Shown: in pieces, positions 9,037 to 17,102 of the stretch
How the letters are laid out: every line of letters begins with the position of its first letter
How positions within the stretch are numbered: the stretch's first letter is position 1
Source of the DNA: Sporomusaceae bacterium UBA1887
Lineage (GTDB): Bacteria > Bacillota > Negativicutes > Sporomusales > DSM-15969
DNA: 62,186 nt
NCBI GenBank assembly: GCA_002337925.1
Contig: DDHB01000003.1
Coordinates: forward strand, 1 to 62,186
Direction: 5' to 3'
Notes under the pieces: generated by a model
Seen by the model: only the letters and a program-made list of their open reading frames with translations
Databases searched by the model: none
What the model was told of the DNA's origin: nothing
Position numbers and translations under genes: made by a program

Positions 9037-11003
9037 TTGCTTTTTTCCTCCCCTAGCAGCTCGTTAAATATTGGCATATTTGGGTACCTCAGAGCGGCCT
9101 CAGTCAAGAGATCCTGACGCATAGCCTGATAAAGTCTTATTAGTTTTACGTAATATTGCGGTTGCCGAGGTTCGATAGACAATGTGCGCCGGTAACAAAG
9201 ACATGCTTCTTCGGGGCGGTTTTGCTTTGTTAATATTTCCGCCATCTGGTACCAGGCTCCGGCGCTTTCTGCATTTCCTTCCAGCGCTATTTCCGTAAAT
9301 GTAAGTGAAATATCAAACTCCTGGTAATGACTAAAAATCCGGGCAAAATCCAAGGCGTGTTCCTGTTGGCAGTGTTTATCCAGACGGGCGAGCAGACTTT
9401 CCGCCAGCGGTACATTTTTAAGATCCAGTGACCGCAGCACGATGTCTTTGATAAGTGCAATTCCTTCAGTCTGCAGGATTGCTGGAGCATTAGAGATTCG
9501 CTTATAAAGAGAATCCTTCAACATAGTGACTACTGCACCAGTATCGGGCGATAGGCCCATTGATAAGAATTCTTCACAGAGTGCACGTACTTTTGTGCGA
9601 TTATTTTCAAACCAGAAGCATAGTATTTTATTCAGCATTGCCAGAGGGAAATGGGGCTGACCGGGAGGGATTGTATCAAGAATACGAATTGCTTCGATAG
9701 TTCTTTTTTGTTGTATCAGGCATATTGCTTTTAATATAGAAGTATAGTCATCTAAAGAGGACGGTTCGATTTTTTCCAAATACTCATAGGCCATACTATA
9801 GGCACCTTCGGTGAAGTAAATGGTGCCGATCAATCGCTGGGCTTCCGGTGTACAGAAGTCGCAAAGCTTTTCCATCGTTTCCTTGGTATATTCAGGGTTG
9901 CTGCGGGGGTCTAAGATGCGAACAATTGCATATAGGGCAATTGTGAATTCAGCATTATCCTGGATACTAAGCAGGTAAAACCGTAAGGCTTCCTCTTCAT
10001 TACCAAATGCTTCTGCTAAGAGTCCCACCTGATAATAAGCCCGAAAGCCACGGCTGCCGCTAAAGGGTGCATAATAGGCTGGCTGCTCCGGCATAGCCAG
10101 CGCCTGGTGAAACCATTGGTAAGCAGCAGCATAATTTTGTTGTTCGAGTTGAATCAAGCCGCCATAGTAATAGAGATCGGCATAATCGGGAAAAAATTGC
10201 AGACCCAGAGTTATTGCCTCTAGCGCCCAGTCATATTTTTGCGCACTATAGTGAGCCAGAGCGATATAACGCAGTAATTTGGGATAGTATACGGTCTTAG
10301 GATCGGTGTTATTAGCTGCTTTTGTCAGTTCTTCAGCAGCTTCTGTGAAGCGGTCAGCACGGTACAGTTCTATACCATAATGGTAGCGCAGCATATGATT
10401 ATCCGGGTTGCTATCCAATTCTTTCTTTATAATAGTCAGATTGCGGACTTTTTTGTTTTTTTCCAGTATCTGCTGGTTTAAATAACCGTAATGCCGAAGA
10501 ACAATGCCTTCTGCTATTTGAAAGCGGGCTTGGCCGTTTTTTTCGAGGATTACATCGACTATTTGTTCGTGAATCGCTCCCCGAAAGCGATAATCCGGTT
10601 TGTTGCGAAACAGGCGGAATACTAAATCCGGTGAGCTTTCTATGCTGCCCTCGGAGCCAATCAAATTGATAATTTTTATAAAGAAGCCTTCCTCTTCGCC
10701 TGCAATAACTTGGCGGAGGATTTGTCCGCTTTCCGGTTCCAGTGCCTCGTCGGCATCCAAAAACAGAATCCAATCGCCGGAGGCTGCCTCTAGGGAGGCA
10801 TTGCGGGCTGCACTAAAATCATCTTGCCATAAAAAGGGAATGACAACTGCTCCATTGTCTTCAGCAACTTTAATCGTCAAATCGGTTGAACCAGTGTCGA
10901 CTATGATAATTTCGTCTACGAACCCTTTTATGCTAGCTAAACAACGGGTTAAATTTATTTCTTCATTTTTCACAATCATGCACAAACTAATCTTTTTACT
11001 CAC
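9033..11003 (-). CDS. GT2 glycosyltransferase with TPR tail (656 aa), first gene of operon
   Basis: First and longest of the minus-strand glycosyltransferase genes. The GT2 domain (about 1-225) shows LCMIVKNEEINLTRCL, IIIVDTGSTDLTI, FSAARNASL and the DXD motif FLDADEAL. The rest (about 235-650) is TPR-like, with clear units such as YHYGIELYRADRFTEAAEEL and WYQMAEILTKQNRPEEACLC. The start is 181 bases from the divergent start of the nonapeptide-repeat protein gene at 11185, so the two transcription units share a control region. That arrangement makes the repeat protein a reasonable guess for the acceptor; this is inference only. Confidence 0.86.
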   Translation of the reverse strand: MSKKISLCMIVKNEEINLTRCLASIKGFVDEIIIVDTGSTDLTIKVAEDNGAVVIPFLWQDDFSAARNASLEAASGDWILFLDADEALEPESGQILRQVIAGEEEGFFIKIINLIGSEGSIESSPDLVFRLFRNKPDYRFRGAIHEQIVDVILEKNGQARFQIAEGIVLRHYGYLNQQILEKNKKVRNLTIIKKELDSNPDNHMLRYHYGIELYRADRFTEAAEELTKAANNTDPKTVYYPKLLRYIALAHYSAQKYDWALEAITLGLQFFPDYADLYYYGGLIQLEQQNYAAAYQWFHQALAMPEQPAYYAPFSGSRGFRAYYQVGLLAEAFGNEEEALRFYLLSIQDNAEFTIALYAIVRILDPRSNPEYTKETMEKLCDFCTPEAQRLIGTIYFTEGAYSMAYEYLEKIEPSSLDDYTSILKAICLIQQKRTIEAIRILDTIPPGQPHFPLAMLNKILCFWFENNRTKVRALCEEFLSMGLSPDTGAVVTMLKDSLYKRISNAPAILQTEGIALIKDIVLRSLDLKNVPLAESLLARLDKHCQQEHALDFARIFSHYQEFDISLTFTEIALEGNAESAGAWYQMAEILTKQNRPEEACLCYRRTLSIEPRQPQYYVKLIRLYQAMRQDLLTEAALRYPNMPIFNELLGEEKSK

Positions 11004-11184
11004 TTTTCATACCCCATATTGTTTTACTATCAATATATGCACAGGGTATTTTCGTTGTTCAAGGAAAATGGCATTGACATAAAAACTTCCTTCCAGACAG
11101 TCACCATAAATAAGCAAAAACATAATCTATAAAGACGGTAGAAATTCTACTGTATCGTTTGGAGGAAGGGAGACTGTTTGATCT
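11004..11184. promoter_or_regulatory. Divergent intergenic control region (glycosyltransferases / repeat protein)
   Basis: 181 bases between the two divergent surface-locus genes. A TTGACA lies at 11074-11079 (plus), but no good -10 follows at normal spacing, so a non-housekeeping sigma factor is possible. A purine-rich GGAGGAAGGGAG ribosome site (11161-11172) precedes ATG 11185. No clear palindrome or terminator is seen. Confidence 0.4.
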
Positions 11185-12090
11185 ATGCCTAACTTTAAAA
11201 TTATCCAGGACGTAGCAGATCAGGCGCGAGTAAAAATCTTTGGTTCTCAAAATATAGCAATCAATACAGATGGAGCCGGTAATTTAGCAATTACACCCCC
11301 TGTTTCCGGTCTGCTGGTCACTGTTGCTGACACCGGTCTTAGCGTGACTGGGCCTATTAATGGACTGATTGTTACCGCCCCTGCGTCGGGCTTAAGTGTG
11401 ACAGGACCATTGAATGGTTTGATTGTCACCGCTCCCGCGTCGGGCCTGAGTATAACTGGCCCGGCGAACGGACTGATTGTTACCGCCCCTGCATCGGGAT
11501 TAAGCGTAACACCGCCTGTTGACGGCTTTGCCATAACGGCACCTGCTAATGGCTTACTGGTGACTGCCCCTGAATCGGGCTTAAGTGTAACCGGTCCTGC
11601 AAATGGACTGATCGTTACCGCGCCTGCATCGGGCTTGAGTGTAACAGGACCTGCAAACGGTCTGGTTGTAACTGCTCCTGCAGCAGGATTAAGTGTAACA
11701 CCGCCTACTGGTGGCTTGTTGATTACCAGTGCAGGTCTGTCTGTAGTTTCTGCATTGGCTACAACTGATGTAACCGAAGCGAAGACTGGTATTGTGGATA
11801 TAGCCGGCTCACCATCTAATCCATATGTCGTACTTGGTGTAGCCCAGTATTCGTTTGGTTTGGTTAATCAGTCAACATCAGAACCTAATGCTCAGGCTGC
11901 GGCTAAGCTGCAGGTAAGTCCAGATGCGATAAACTGGTTCGATAACAGCTCTGTGGTTACTTTGAGCCCGGGAAGTGCAGATTGTCTAGTAGCATCAGTA
12001 TTCTTAAAATATGCCCGGGTATATTATTCTGCTGTCAATGCAGCTAGTTCAGTTGATCTCACGATATTCTTCCAGGGTCAAACCTCATAA
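11185..12090 (+). CDS. Nonapeptide-repeat putative surface protein
   Basis: 301 residues in three parts: a short N-terminal segment (1-32); about sixteen tandem nine-residue repeats of consensus GLxVTxPxx (33-176); and a C-terminal domain (about 200-301). The repeats mostly alternate GLSVTGPxN with GLIVTAPAS, so Thr recurs every nine residues and Ser is frequent. The composition suits O-glycosylation and a beta-rich fibre. No signal peptide is visible, as for many spore-surface proteins. The C-terminal domain, with QVSPDAINW and FLKYARVYYSA, recurs in the next gene and resembles the DUF6385-type domain (family name from memory). It lies divergently beside four glycosyltransferase genes. Likely a spore-coat, exosporium or cell-surface component; function not established. 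Confidence 0.75.
   Translation: MPNFKIIQDVADQARVKIFGSQNIAINTDGAGNLAITPPVSGLLVTVADTGLSVTGPINGLIVTAPASGLSVTGPLNGLIVTAPASGLSITGPANGLIVTAPASGLSVTPPVDGFAITAPANGLLVTAPESGLSVTGPANGLIVTAPASGLSVTGPANGLVVTAPAAGLSVTPPTGGLLITSAGLSVVSALATTDVTEAKTGIVDIAGSPSNPYVVLGVAQYSFGLVNQSTSEPNAQAAAKLQVSPDAINWFDNSSVVTLSPGSADCLVASVFLKYARVYYSAVNAASSVDLTIFFQGQTS
11281..11712 (+). repeat. Tandem 27-bp (54-bp higher-order) coding repeats
   Basis: Sixteen nine-codon units in the repeat protein, with an overlying 54-bp periodicity because two unit types alternate. Codons vary between copies (GCG/GCA/TCG choices), while the amino acids stay nearly fixed, which suggests selection on the protein rather than a fresh DNA expansion. 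Confidence 0.85.
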
Positions 12091-12105
12091 TAGAATCTGT
12101 AAGGC

Positions 12106-12138
12106 ATTTTGTCTCCAACCTTTTGTTGGAGACAAAAT
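12106..12138 (+). terminator. Intergenic stem-loop, weak terminator or attenuator
   Basis: ATTTTGTCTCCAAC (12106-12119) pairs perfectly with GTTGGAGACAAAAT (12125-12138) but is followed by ACATAAG rather than a T-run. It may reduce read-through into, or stabilise mRNA upstream of, the second surface-protein gene. Confidence 0.6.
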
Positions 12139-12163
12139 ACATAAGTAAGGAGGGAATCGTTGG

Positions 12164-13021
12164 ATGGGGGTGAAGACGGTTAAGCCGCCTATTCGCGCCG
12201 CTACGGCAACCACCAGCAAACAGGGGCGGCAGCTTTGTGACAAGTATACATTGCTTGTTGGCAAGGAAAGGGAAATTTTTCAATCATTACTTGCTTTTGA
12301 TACTGCTTCGCTGCCTTTGATGCAGGCAATCGTCAATGGGACGCTTACACTTTATTTATATGAAAATCTTTTTCCTAATCGGAAGAAAGCGATTGCTGTC
12401 CATAGGATACTTTCTCCGTGGAAGGAAAATAGGGTTCGCTTACAGGACCTTATCATTGATCCTGTTCCTGTTTGCCTGTCAGTTATTCAAGGCAATAATA
12501 AATTTATTGATTTTGACATTACTCCGTTAGTTCAAGAATGGCATAGTGGTACAGCAGCAAACTTAGGAATTCTTTTGAAACCAGCTGACAACAGTTATAG
12601 CAAGCAATCTGGCATTAGCGGATTTTGCAGCAGAAATTGCTGTAATTCCCTTTGCTGGCCAGCTTTACATATATCATTTATTGACTACAGTACTGCTCAG
12701 AATTGCAATCCCACACTTGAGTTCGATTGCAGGGTGAGCACAGGTAGTGTGGTCCAAACAGCGGGTACTTTGAATGTATTGCAATACATGTACACTTACT
12801 TTGTTATTAATACAGGGAAAAGCGGTGCCTTAATCGCACTGCAAATCAGCCCTGACGGGATAAACTGGATTACCGAAGGCGAACTGAACTCCATAAGGCC
12901 AGGAGAAACAAAGCCGCTTATTCCTAATAGCATAGCTAAATATGCCCGTCTAGTTTTCCAGTCTGATGAATCAGGCCAGAGCGCTAGTCTTGCTATATGT
13001 GTGCGAGGTTATTTAGCATAG
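12164..13021 (+). CDS. DNRLRE-like putative surface protein with shared C-terminal domain
   Basis: 285 residues. Residues about 25-145 look like a DNRLRE/CBM96-type beta-sandwich: FQSLLAFDTASLP, LTLYLYENLF, DFDITPLVQEWHSG and NLGILLKPA follow the usual order of that fold. A cysteine cluster follows (C155, C159, C160, C164, then C181 and C189). The C-terminal part (about 195-285) repeats the domain of the preceding protein, with QISPDGINW and IAKYARLVF. Domain names come from memory of similar proteins. AAGGAGGG precedes ATG 12164 by about ten bases. With the upstream gene it forms a surface pair beside the glycosyltransferase operon; the Cys cluster suggests disulfide cross-linking in a coat or exosporium. 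Confidence 0.7.
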   Translation: MGVKTVKPPIRAATATTSKQGRQLCDKYTLLVGKEREIFQSLLAFDTASLPLMQAIVNGTLTLYLYENLFPNRKKAIAVHRILSPWKENRVRLQDLIIDPVPVCLSVIQGNNKFIDFDITPLVQEWHSGTAANLGILLKPADNSYSKQSGISGFCSRNCCNSLCWPALHISFIDYSTAQNCNPTLEFDCRVSTGSVVQTAGTLNVLQYMYTYFVINTGKSGALIALQISPDGINWITEGELNSIRPGETKPLIPNSIAKYARLVFQSDESGQSASLAICVRGYLA

Positions 13022-13097
13022 CCTACTGTTCGTACATATCCGATTTTCGTAAAGGAGTTGCTGCATCGGATAAGATGGCAGGACAAGCAGATGTGCG

Positions 13098-13126
13098 TTG
13101 ACGGCAGGAATATGTCCTGCTATAAT
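13098..13126 (+). promoter_or_regulatory. Sigma-A promoter of the riboswitch-arsAB transcript
   Basis: TTGACG (13098-13103), 17-base spacer, TATAAT (13121-13126). The spacer is itself an inverted repeat, GCAGGA-ATATG-TCCTGC (13104-13120). Confidence 0.85.
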
Positions 13127-13144
13127 GACATCAATTGGATAAAA

Positions 13145-13324
13145 GCGGTTGAGGTGCCGCCAACGTTTGTTGGGGGAGAATAGGGAAGTCTGAGCGGGAT
13201 AACAACATCTTGCATAGGCGCGGGCCCACCACTGTACCGGTGAGATCTTGCAATGCCACTCGTAAAAGGGGAAGGTGCAAATCGTCGATGATCCGGGAGC
13301 CAGGAGACCTGCCTTGATACCGTG
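13145..13324 (+). promoter_or_regulatory. Cobalamin (B12) riboswitch aptamer
   Basis: The conserved blocks are present in order: GAGGTGCC at the 5' side, GGGAAG, CGGGCCCACCACTGTA, TGCCACT, GGGGAAGG, and the B12-box-like region GAGCCAGGAGACCTGCC (13297-13313). The outer helix is closed by CGGTTGAGG near 13145 and CCTTGATACCG. In the family, binding of adenosyl- or other cobamides folds the RNA and shuts off downstream expression. A terminator hairpin follows at 13346, fitting transcriptional control of arsAB by cobamide level. Confidence 0.93.
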
Positions 13325-13345
13325 CTAACATCCTTCATGGAAAAG

Positions 13346-13386
13346 AAGGCTTTTTTGGAGTTGCCAAAGAGGCCTTTTATTTTTTC
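13346..13386 (+). terminator. Riboswitch expression-platform terminator
   Basis: AAGGCTTTTTTGG (13346-13358) pairs with CCAAAGAGGCCTT (13364-13376) with two G-U pairs, followed by TTATTTTTT. It lies between the cobalamin aptamer and arsA. Confidence 0.85.
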
Positions 13387-13429
13387 CTAAATTTGCAAAT
13401 TTAGTAATTCAGGATAATGGAGGTCAGTT

Positions 13430-14488
13430 ATGAGTTTATTGCAAGAAACGCTACAGAAAATTGTGCTGCCTGATGCAGTGACGATGGAGAAGGTGCAAAG
13501 CCGTCTGGACAGCCTGATTAAACCGCAAGGCAGCCTTGGACGCTTGGAAAGCATGGTTAAACAATATGCAGGTATTGTCGGACAGGTGCACCCCGAACTG
13601 CCACGTACTTGTATGGTAATTACTTGTGCCGATCATGGCGTTGCCAGACAGGGCATTAGTGCCTATCCGATAGAGACAACACTGGGGATGACTGCGAACT
13701 ATCTTGTTGCCAAAGGGGCCAGTGCCAATGCATTTGCTAATTATTGCGGTGCTGATATGGTGGTTGCAGATATGGGAGTCGCGGGTGACTTATCCCATGT
13801 TCCCGGCCTTTTGCAGCGTAAAATAGCATATGGGACCGAGGATTTTACACAAGGGCCGGCCATGACACGTGAGCAGGCGATACAGGCGATTGAAACAGGA
13901 ATTGAAATTGTTAATGACCGGGTAAAGCTGGGGTACAATAGTTTCAGCTTAGGCGAAATGGGAATCGGCAATACGACTGCCAGCGCCGCTATCGTATCTG
14001 CTTTCACTGGATTCACTCCGGAGCAAGTTACCGGGCGGGGAACAGGAATATCCGATCAACGAATGATCGTAAAAATCAATGCTGTGCGCCGTGGATTAGA
14101 AGTTAATAAGCCAGACAGGCAGGATGGTATTGATGTACTGGCTAAAGTAGGCGGCTTTGAAATTGGCGCATTAGCTGGAGTTGTGCTGGGCGCAGCGGCT
14201 AATAAATGTGCAGTTATTATTGATGGGTTGAATACTACTGCCGCTGCACTGATCGCCAATGCGATTCATCCTATCTGTAAAGATTATATGTTTGCCTCTC
14301 ATTTATCCGGTGAGCCTGCTCATATTCTGGCATTGCGCTTTTTGAATCTTGAGGCGTGTGTGGACATGGGTGTCCGCTTGGGAGAGGCAATTGGGGCCTC
14401 GGTAGTAGTGGATATGCTGACGATTTCAGTCAAAATGGTCAATAATATGAAGACTTTTGAAAATGCAGGGGTCTCCAGACAATTATAG
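13430..14488 (+). CDS. arsA: CobT-like phosphoribosyltransferase, ArsA-type subunit
   Basis: 352 residues, full length for the CobT family, which transfers phosphoribose from nicotinate mononucleotide to a lower-ligand base of cobamides. Visible motifs are CADHGVARQGISAYP (about 66-80), LGEMGIGNTTAS (E176) and the C-terminal RLGEAIGAS (E319), which hold the two acidic residues known to matter in CobT. It is the first of two adjacent CobT paralogues. In Sporomusa ovata such a pair (ArsA/ArsB) forms a heterodimer that activates phenol and p-cresol as well as benzimidazoles. It sits under a cobalamin riboswitch. Which gene is A and which is B is assigned by order, so the symbol is tentative. Confidence 0.85.
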   Translation: MSLLQETLQKIVLPDAVTMEKVQSRLDSLIKPQGSLGRLESMVKQYAGIVGQVHPELPRTCMVITCADHGVARQGISAYPIETTLGMTANYLVAKGASANAFANYCGADMVVADMGVAGDLSHVPGLLQRKIAYGTEDFTQGPAMTREQAIQAIETGIEIVNDRVKLGYNSFSLGEMGIGNTTASAAIVSAFTGFTPEQVTGRGTGISDQRMIVKINAVRRGLEVNKPDRQDGIDVLAKVGGFEIGALAGVVLGAAANKCAVIIDGLNTTAAALIANAIHPICKDYMFASHLSGEPAHILALRFLNLEACVDMGVRLGEAIGASVVVDMLTISVKMVNNMKTFENAGVSRQL

Positions 14489-14517
14489 GGTGGGAAATAT
14501 TCGCAGGAGGATAGAAG

Positions 14518-15609
14518 ATGATTGAAGAAAGCATCTCTTTAATACAGCCGTTAGATCGAATAGCCATGGAAAAGTGCCAGCTGAGGCTGGATAACTTAAC
14601 AAAACCTTTAAATAGTTTACATTCTTTTGAACACTTGGCTCTTCAAATGGCAGGCATTACCGGTCTTCCCCGGCCGCAAAATATCAAGAAGAGTATCATT
14701 TTGATGGCGGCTGATCACGGAGTAGCAGTAGAAGGGGTAAGTGCTTATCCGCAGCAGGTAACAGTGCAGATGGTAAAAAATTATATAGACGGTGGGGCTG
14801 CTGTAACAATATTTGCAGAGCATGTTGGCGCCCAGCTTGCGCTAGTTGATATCGGTGTGGCGAATGAGCTGCCGCCTGTACTTGAGCTGCATCATGAAAA
14901 GATCGCCTTGGGGACAGGGAATATTGCCGTTGGCCCGGCGATGACTCTGGAACAGGCACGCAAGGCAATTGAAGTGGGGATCAAGATAGCCCGCCAGGAA
15001 ATTGCGAAAGGTTCGCGCGTTTTAGGACTGGGAGAAATGGGAATCGCCAATACTACTGCCGCCACAGCAATTATCGCCTGCTATAGCAGTTTGCCTGTTG
15101 CTGAGCTATGCGGTCGAGGTACGGGAATTTCCAATGAAATTTTTAACAAAAAAATTCAGGTGATTGAAACCGCTTTAGCCGTTAATCAGCCTGACAGTAA
15201 TGATCCCATTGCAGTTTTGAGCAAAGTTGGCGGGTTGGAAATTGCCGGATTGGTCGGCGTTATCCTGGCCGCTGCTTCAGGCGGGGCCGCAGTTATAGTA
15301 GATGGATTGATTACGACGGCAGCAGCACTTATTGCGGTTAAAATTGCACCAAATGTCAAAGACTATCTCATAGGATCACATATTTCCACTGAGCCTGCTC
15401 ATAAAGTTGCACTGGATATGATTGGAGTTCCTGCCCACCTGCATTTGGATATGCGGCTGGGAGAAGGAACAGGAGCCGCCTTGGGAATGTCGCTGGTTAA
15501 TGCAGCTTTGCATGTCATTAATGACATGAAGACATTTGGCGAGGCCGAAGTTGAGGTAGCGCAAGATGGTCCCGGTGCACTGAAGCAAACAAAGAATGTG
15601 AAAGATTAA
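14518..15609 (+). CDS. arsB: CobT-like phosphoribosyltransferase, ArsB-type subunit
   Basis: 363 residues, second CobT paralogue, 29 bases after the first and with its own AGGAGG ribosome site. Motifs include MAADHGVAVEGVSAYP, LGEMGIANTTAA and RLGEGTGAALGMSLVNAAL, the last closer to canonical CobT (LGEGSGA) than in the upstream copy. Both proteins keep the catalytic-type acids, so activity loss of either alone (reported for Sporomusa ArsA and ArsB) would not be due to missing residues. The product would be an alpha-riboside phosphate for the cobamide lower loop. The high divergence between the two copies indicates an old duplication rather than a recent one. Confidence 0.85.
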   Translation: MIEESISLIQPLDRIAMEKCQLRLDNLTKPLNSLHSFEHLALQMAGITGLPRPQNIKKSIILMAADHGVAVEGVSAYPQQVTVQMVKNYIDGGAAVTIFAEHVGAQLALVDIGVANELPPVLELHHEKIALGTGNIAVGPAMTLEQARKAIEVGIKIARQEIAKGSRVLGLGEMGIANTTAATAIIACYSSLPVAELCGRGTGISNEIFNKKIQVIETALAVNQPDSNDPIAVLSKVGGLEIAGLVGVILAAASGGAAVIVDGLITTAAALIAVKIAPNVKDYLIGSHISTEPAHKVALDMIGVPAHLHLDMRLGEGTGAALGMSLVNAALHVINDMKTFGEAEVEVAQDGPGALKQTKNVKD

Positions 15610-15671
15610 ATAAAAAATATTACGATTTTAGAAATTAATTTTCACATTAAGCAGGTAGGTTGGAAAAAATA

Positions 15672-15725
15672 CAGAATATTATATTCTGAAATTGCATGTT
15701 CTCTGCGTTTGTGGAGGGACATGCA
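15672..15725 (+). promoter_or_regulatory. Palindrome and stem-loop upstream of ABC-transporter operon
   Basis: CAGAATATTATATTCTG (15672-15688) is a perfect 17-base palindrome, a candidate operator. Directly after it TGCATGT (15693-15699) pairs with ACATGCA (15719-15725). The rest of the 154-base gap contains no other recognisable element. Confidence 0.5.
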
Positions 15726-15763
15726 GTAAAATTGCCAACAAAGACAACAGGAGGGATTTCCAA

Positions 15764-17083
15764 ATGAAACGGTGGCCATTATTTATTATGCTGCTGTCGC
15801 TAACCCTGCTATTTACCGGCTGTGGAGGTAAAAAACAGGAAGCACAGCAGGACGGACAAAAATTTGCTGGCAAAACAATTCGTTTTGTCGCAACTAACCA
15901 TCCTTACCCCGAAGCGATTAAGGCTCTAATTCCTGAATTCGAAAAACAAACCGGCATTAAAGTAAACATGGAAAGCTATTTTGAGGACCAACTGACTCAA
16001 AAACTGACAGTTGAAATGACTTCCGGCTCTTCCACCATCGACGTATTTATGACACGGCCTCTGCAAGAAGGCCGGTTGTTCTCCAAAAATAAATGGTATG
16101 AGCCATTGAATCCGTACCTCAGTGATGCAAACAAAACGCCTGCAGCCTGGGATTGGGCAGATTTCCAAAAATCTGCTGTTGAAGCAACAACCTTAAATGG
16201 TACTACATATGCAGTGCCAATTGTAAGTGAATGGCAGATGCTGTTTTACCGCAAAGACTTGTTTGAACAGGCAGGCTTAAAGCCACCTACCACTTTAGAA
16301 GAGTTAGAAGCAGCAGCCAAAAAACTGCATAACCCGGAAAAAGATATCTATGGTATCGTTTCACGAGGCCAGCGCGGTGCTGCTGTAACACAGTTCTCCA
16401 GCTACCTGTTTGAATTTGGTGGAGACTTCCTGAAAGATGGAAAATCGGTTATTGATACACCTGAAGCTGTAAAAGCTATTCAATTTTACGGCAGAATTTT
16501 AAAAGAGTACGGACCTCCCGGCGTAACCAATATGAGCTGGCCGCAAGCACAAGCTTTGATGGCGAGCGGTAAGGTTGCTATGTGGACTGACGCGAGTACT
16601 TTATTACCCGGACTTCTTGATCCGCAAAAATCCAAAATAGCTGATAAAGTCGGACTGGCACCATTTCCTGCCGGACCCTCTGGCTTTAAGCCCTTTAACG
16701 TAGTTCCATGGGCCGTATCTGTATCGGCGCAATCCAAGAATAAAGATGCTGCCTGGGAATTTGTAAAATGGCTGTCCAGCAAAGAAACAATGAAAAAAGC
16801 TCAATTGGCAGGCAACACAACTGCACGTAATTCCATCTGGAGTGATTCTGAAATCACAGCTAAGCTGCAGCCTGGTCTTGCTGATATTGCCAAGAAAACA
16901 GCTGCAACGGCAACTCCTTATGATCGTCCGCTCATGACAGCTGTTGTTGAAGCACGCGATGCTATTGGAGACGTAATTGTAAAATCAATTGAATCCGGCG
17001 GTACTGCCGATATCCAAAGCCTGGCTACTGAAGCAAATGCGAAAGTAAACGAATTGCTGCAGAAGTCCGGTGAAGGTAAATAG
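15764..17083 (+). CDS. ABC sugar transporter substrate-binding lipoprotein
   Basis: 439 residues from ATG 15764, which follows AGGAGGG at good spacing; an upstream in-frame extension lacks such a site. A lipoprotein signal (MKRWPLFIMLLSLTLLFTGCG) puts the lipidated Cys at about residue 21. The rest is a family-1 (UgpB/MalE-like) binding protein: IRFVATNHPYPEAIKALIPEFEKQTGIKV and LAPFPAGPSG-type segments are typical (cut to fit). It captures the solute and hands it to the two permeases encoded next. Ligand cannot be deduced; CUT1 systems carry oligosaccharides, polyols or glycerol-3-phosphate. A hairpin after the gene probably keeps its level above that of the permeases. Confidence 0.88.
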   Translation: MKRWPLFIMLLSLTLLFTGCGGKKQEAQQDGQKFAGKTIRFVATNHPYPEAIKALIPEFEKQTGIKVNMESYFEDQLTQKLTVEMTSGSSTIDVFMTRPLQEGRLFSKNKWYEPLNPYLSDANKTPAAWDWADFQKSAVEATTLNGTTYAVPIVSEWQMLFYRKDLFEQAGLKPPTTLEELEAAAKKLHNPEKDIYGIVSRGQRGAAVTQFSSYLFEFGGDFLKDGKSVIDTPEAVKAIQFYGRILKEYGPPGVTNMSWPQAQALMASGKVAMWTDASTLLPGLLDPQKSKIADKVGLAPFPAGPSGFKPFNVVPWAVSVSAQSKNKDAAWEFVKWLSSKETMKKAQLAGNTTARNSIWSDSEITAKLQPGLADIAKKTAATATPYDRPLMTAVVEARDAIGDVIVKSIESGGTADIQSLATEANAKVNELLQKSGEGK

Positions 17084-17102
17084 TTTTTTTGAAGAGAATA
17101 GG

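Noticed and set aside
10600..11082. Plus-strand 160-codon frame over the start of the glycosyltransferase operon
   Set aside because: Antisense to a convincing GT2 domain and has no family features.
11247..11534. Minus-strand open frame with its own repeat pattern
   Set aside because: It is the antisense shadow of the nonapeptide repeats; no ribosome site and a repetitive sequence is expected on both strands.
11185..12090. Collagen-like (BclA-type) exosporium protein
   Set aside because: No Gly-X-Y triplets; the repeat is nine residues with Gly only once per unit.
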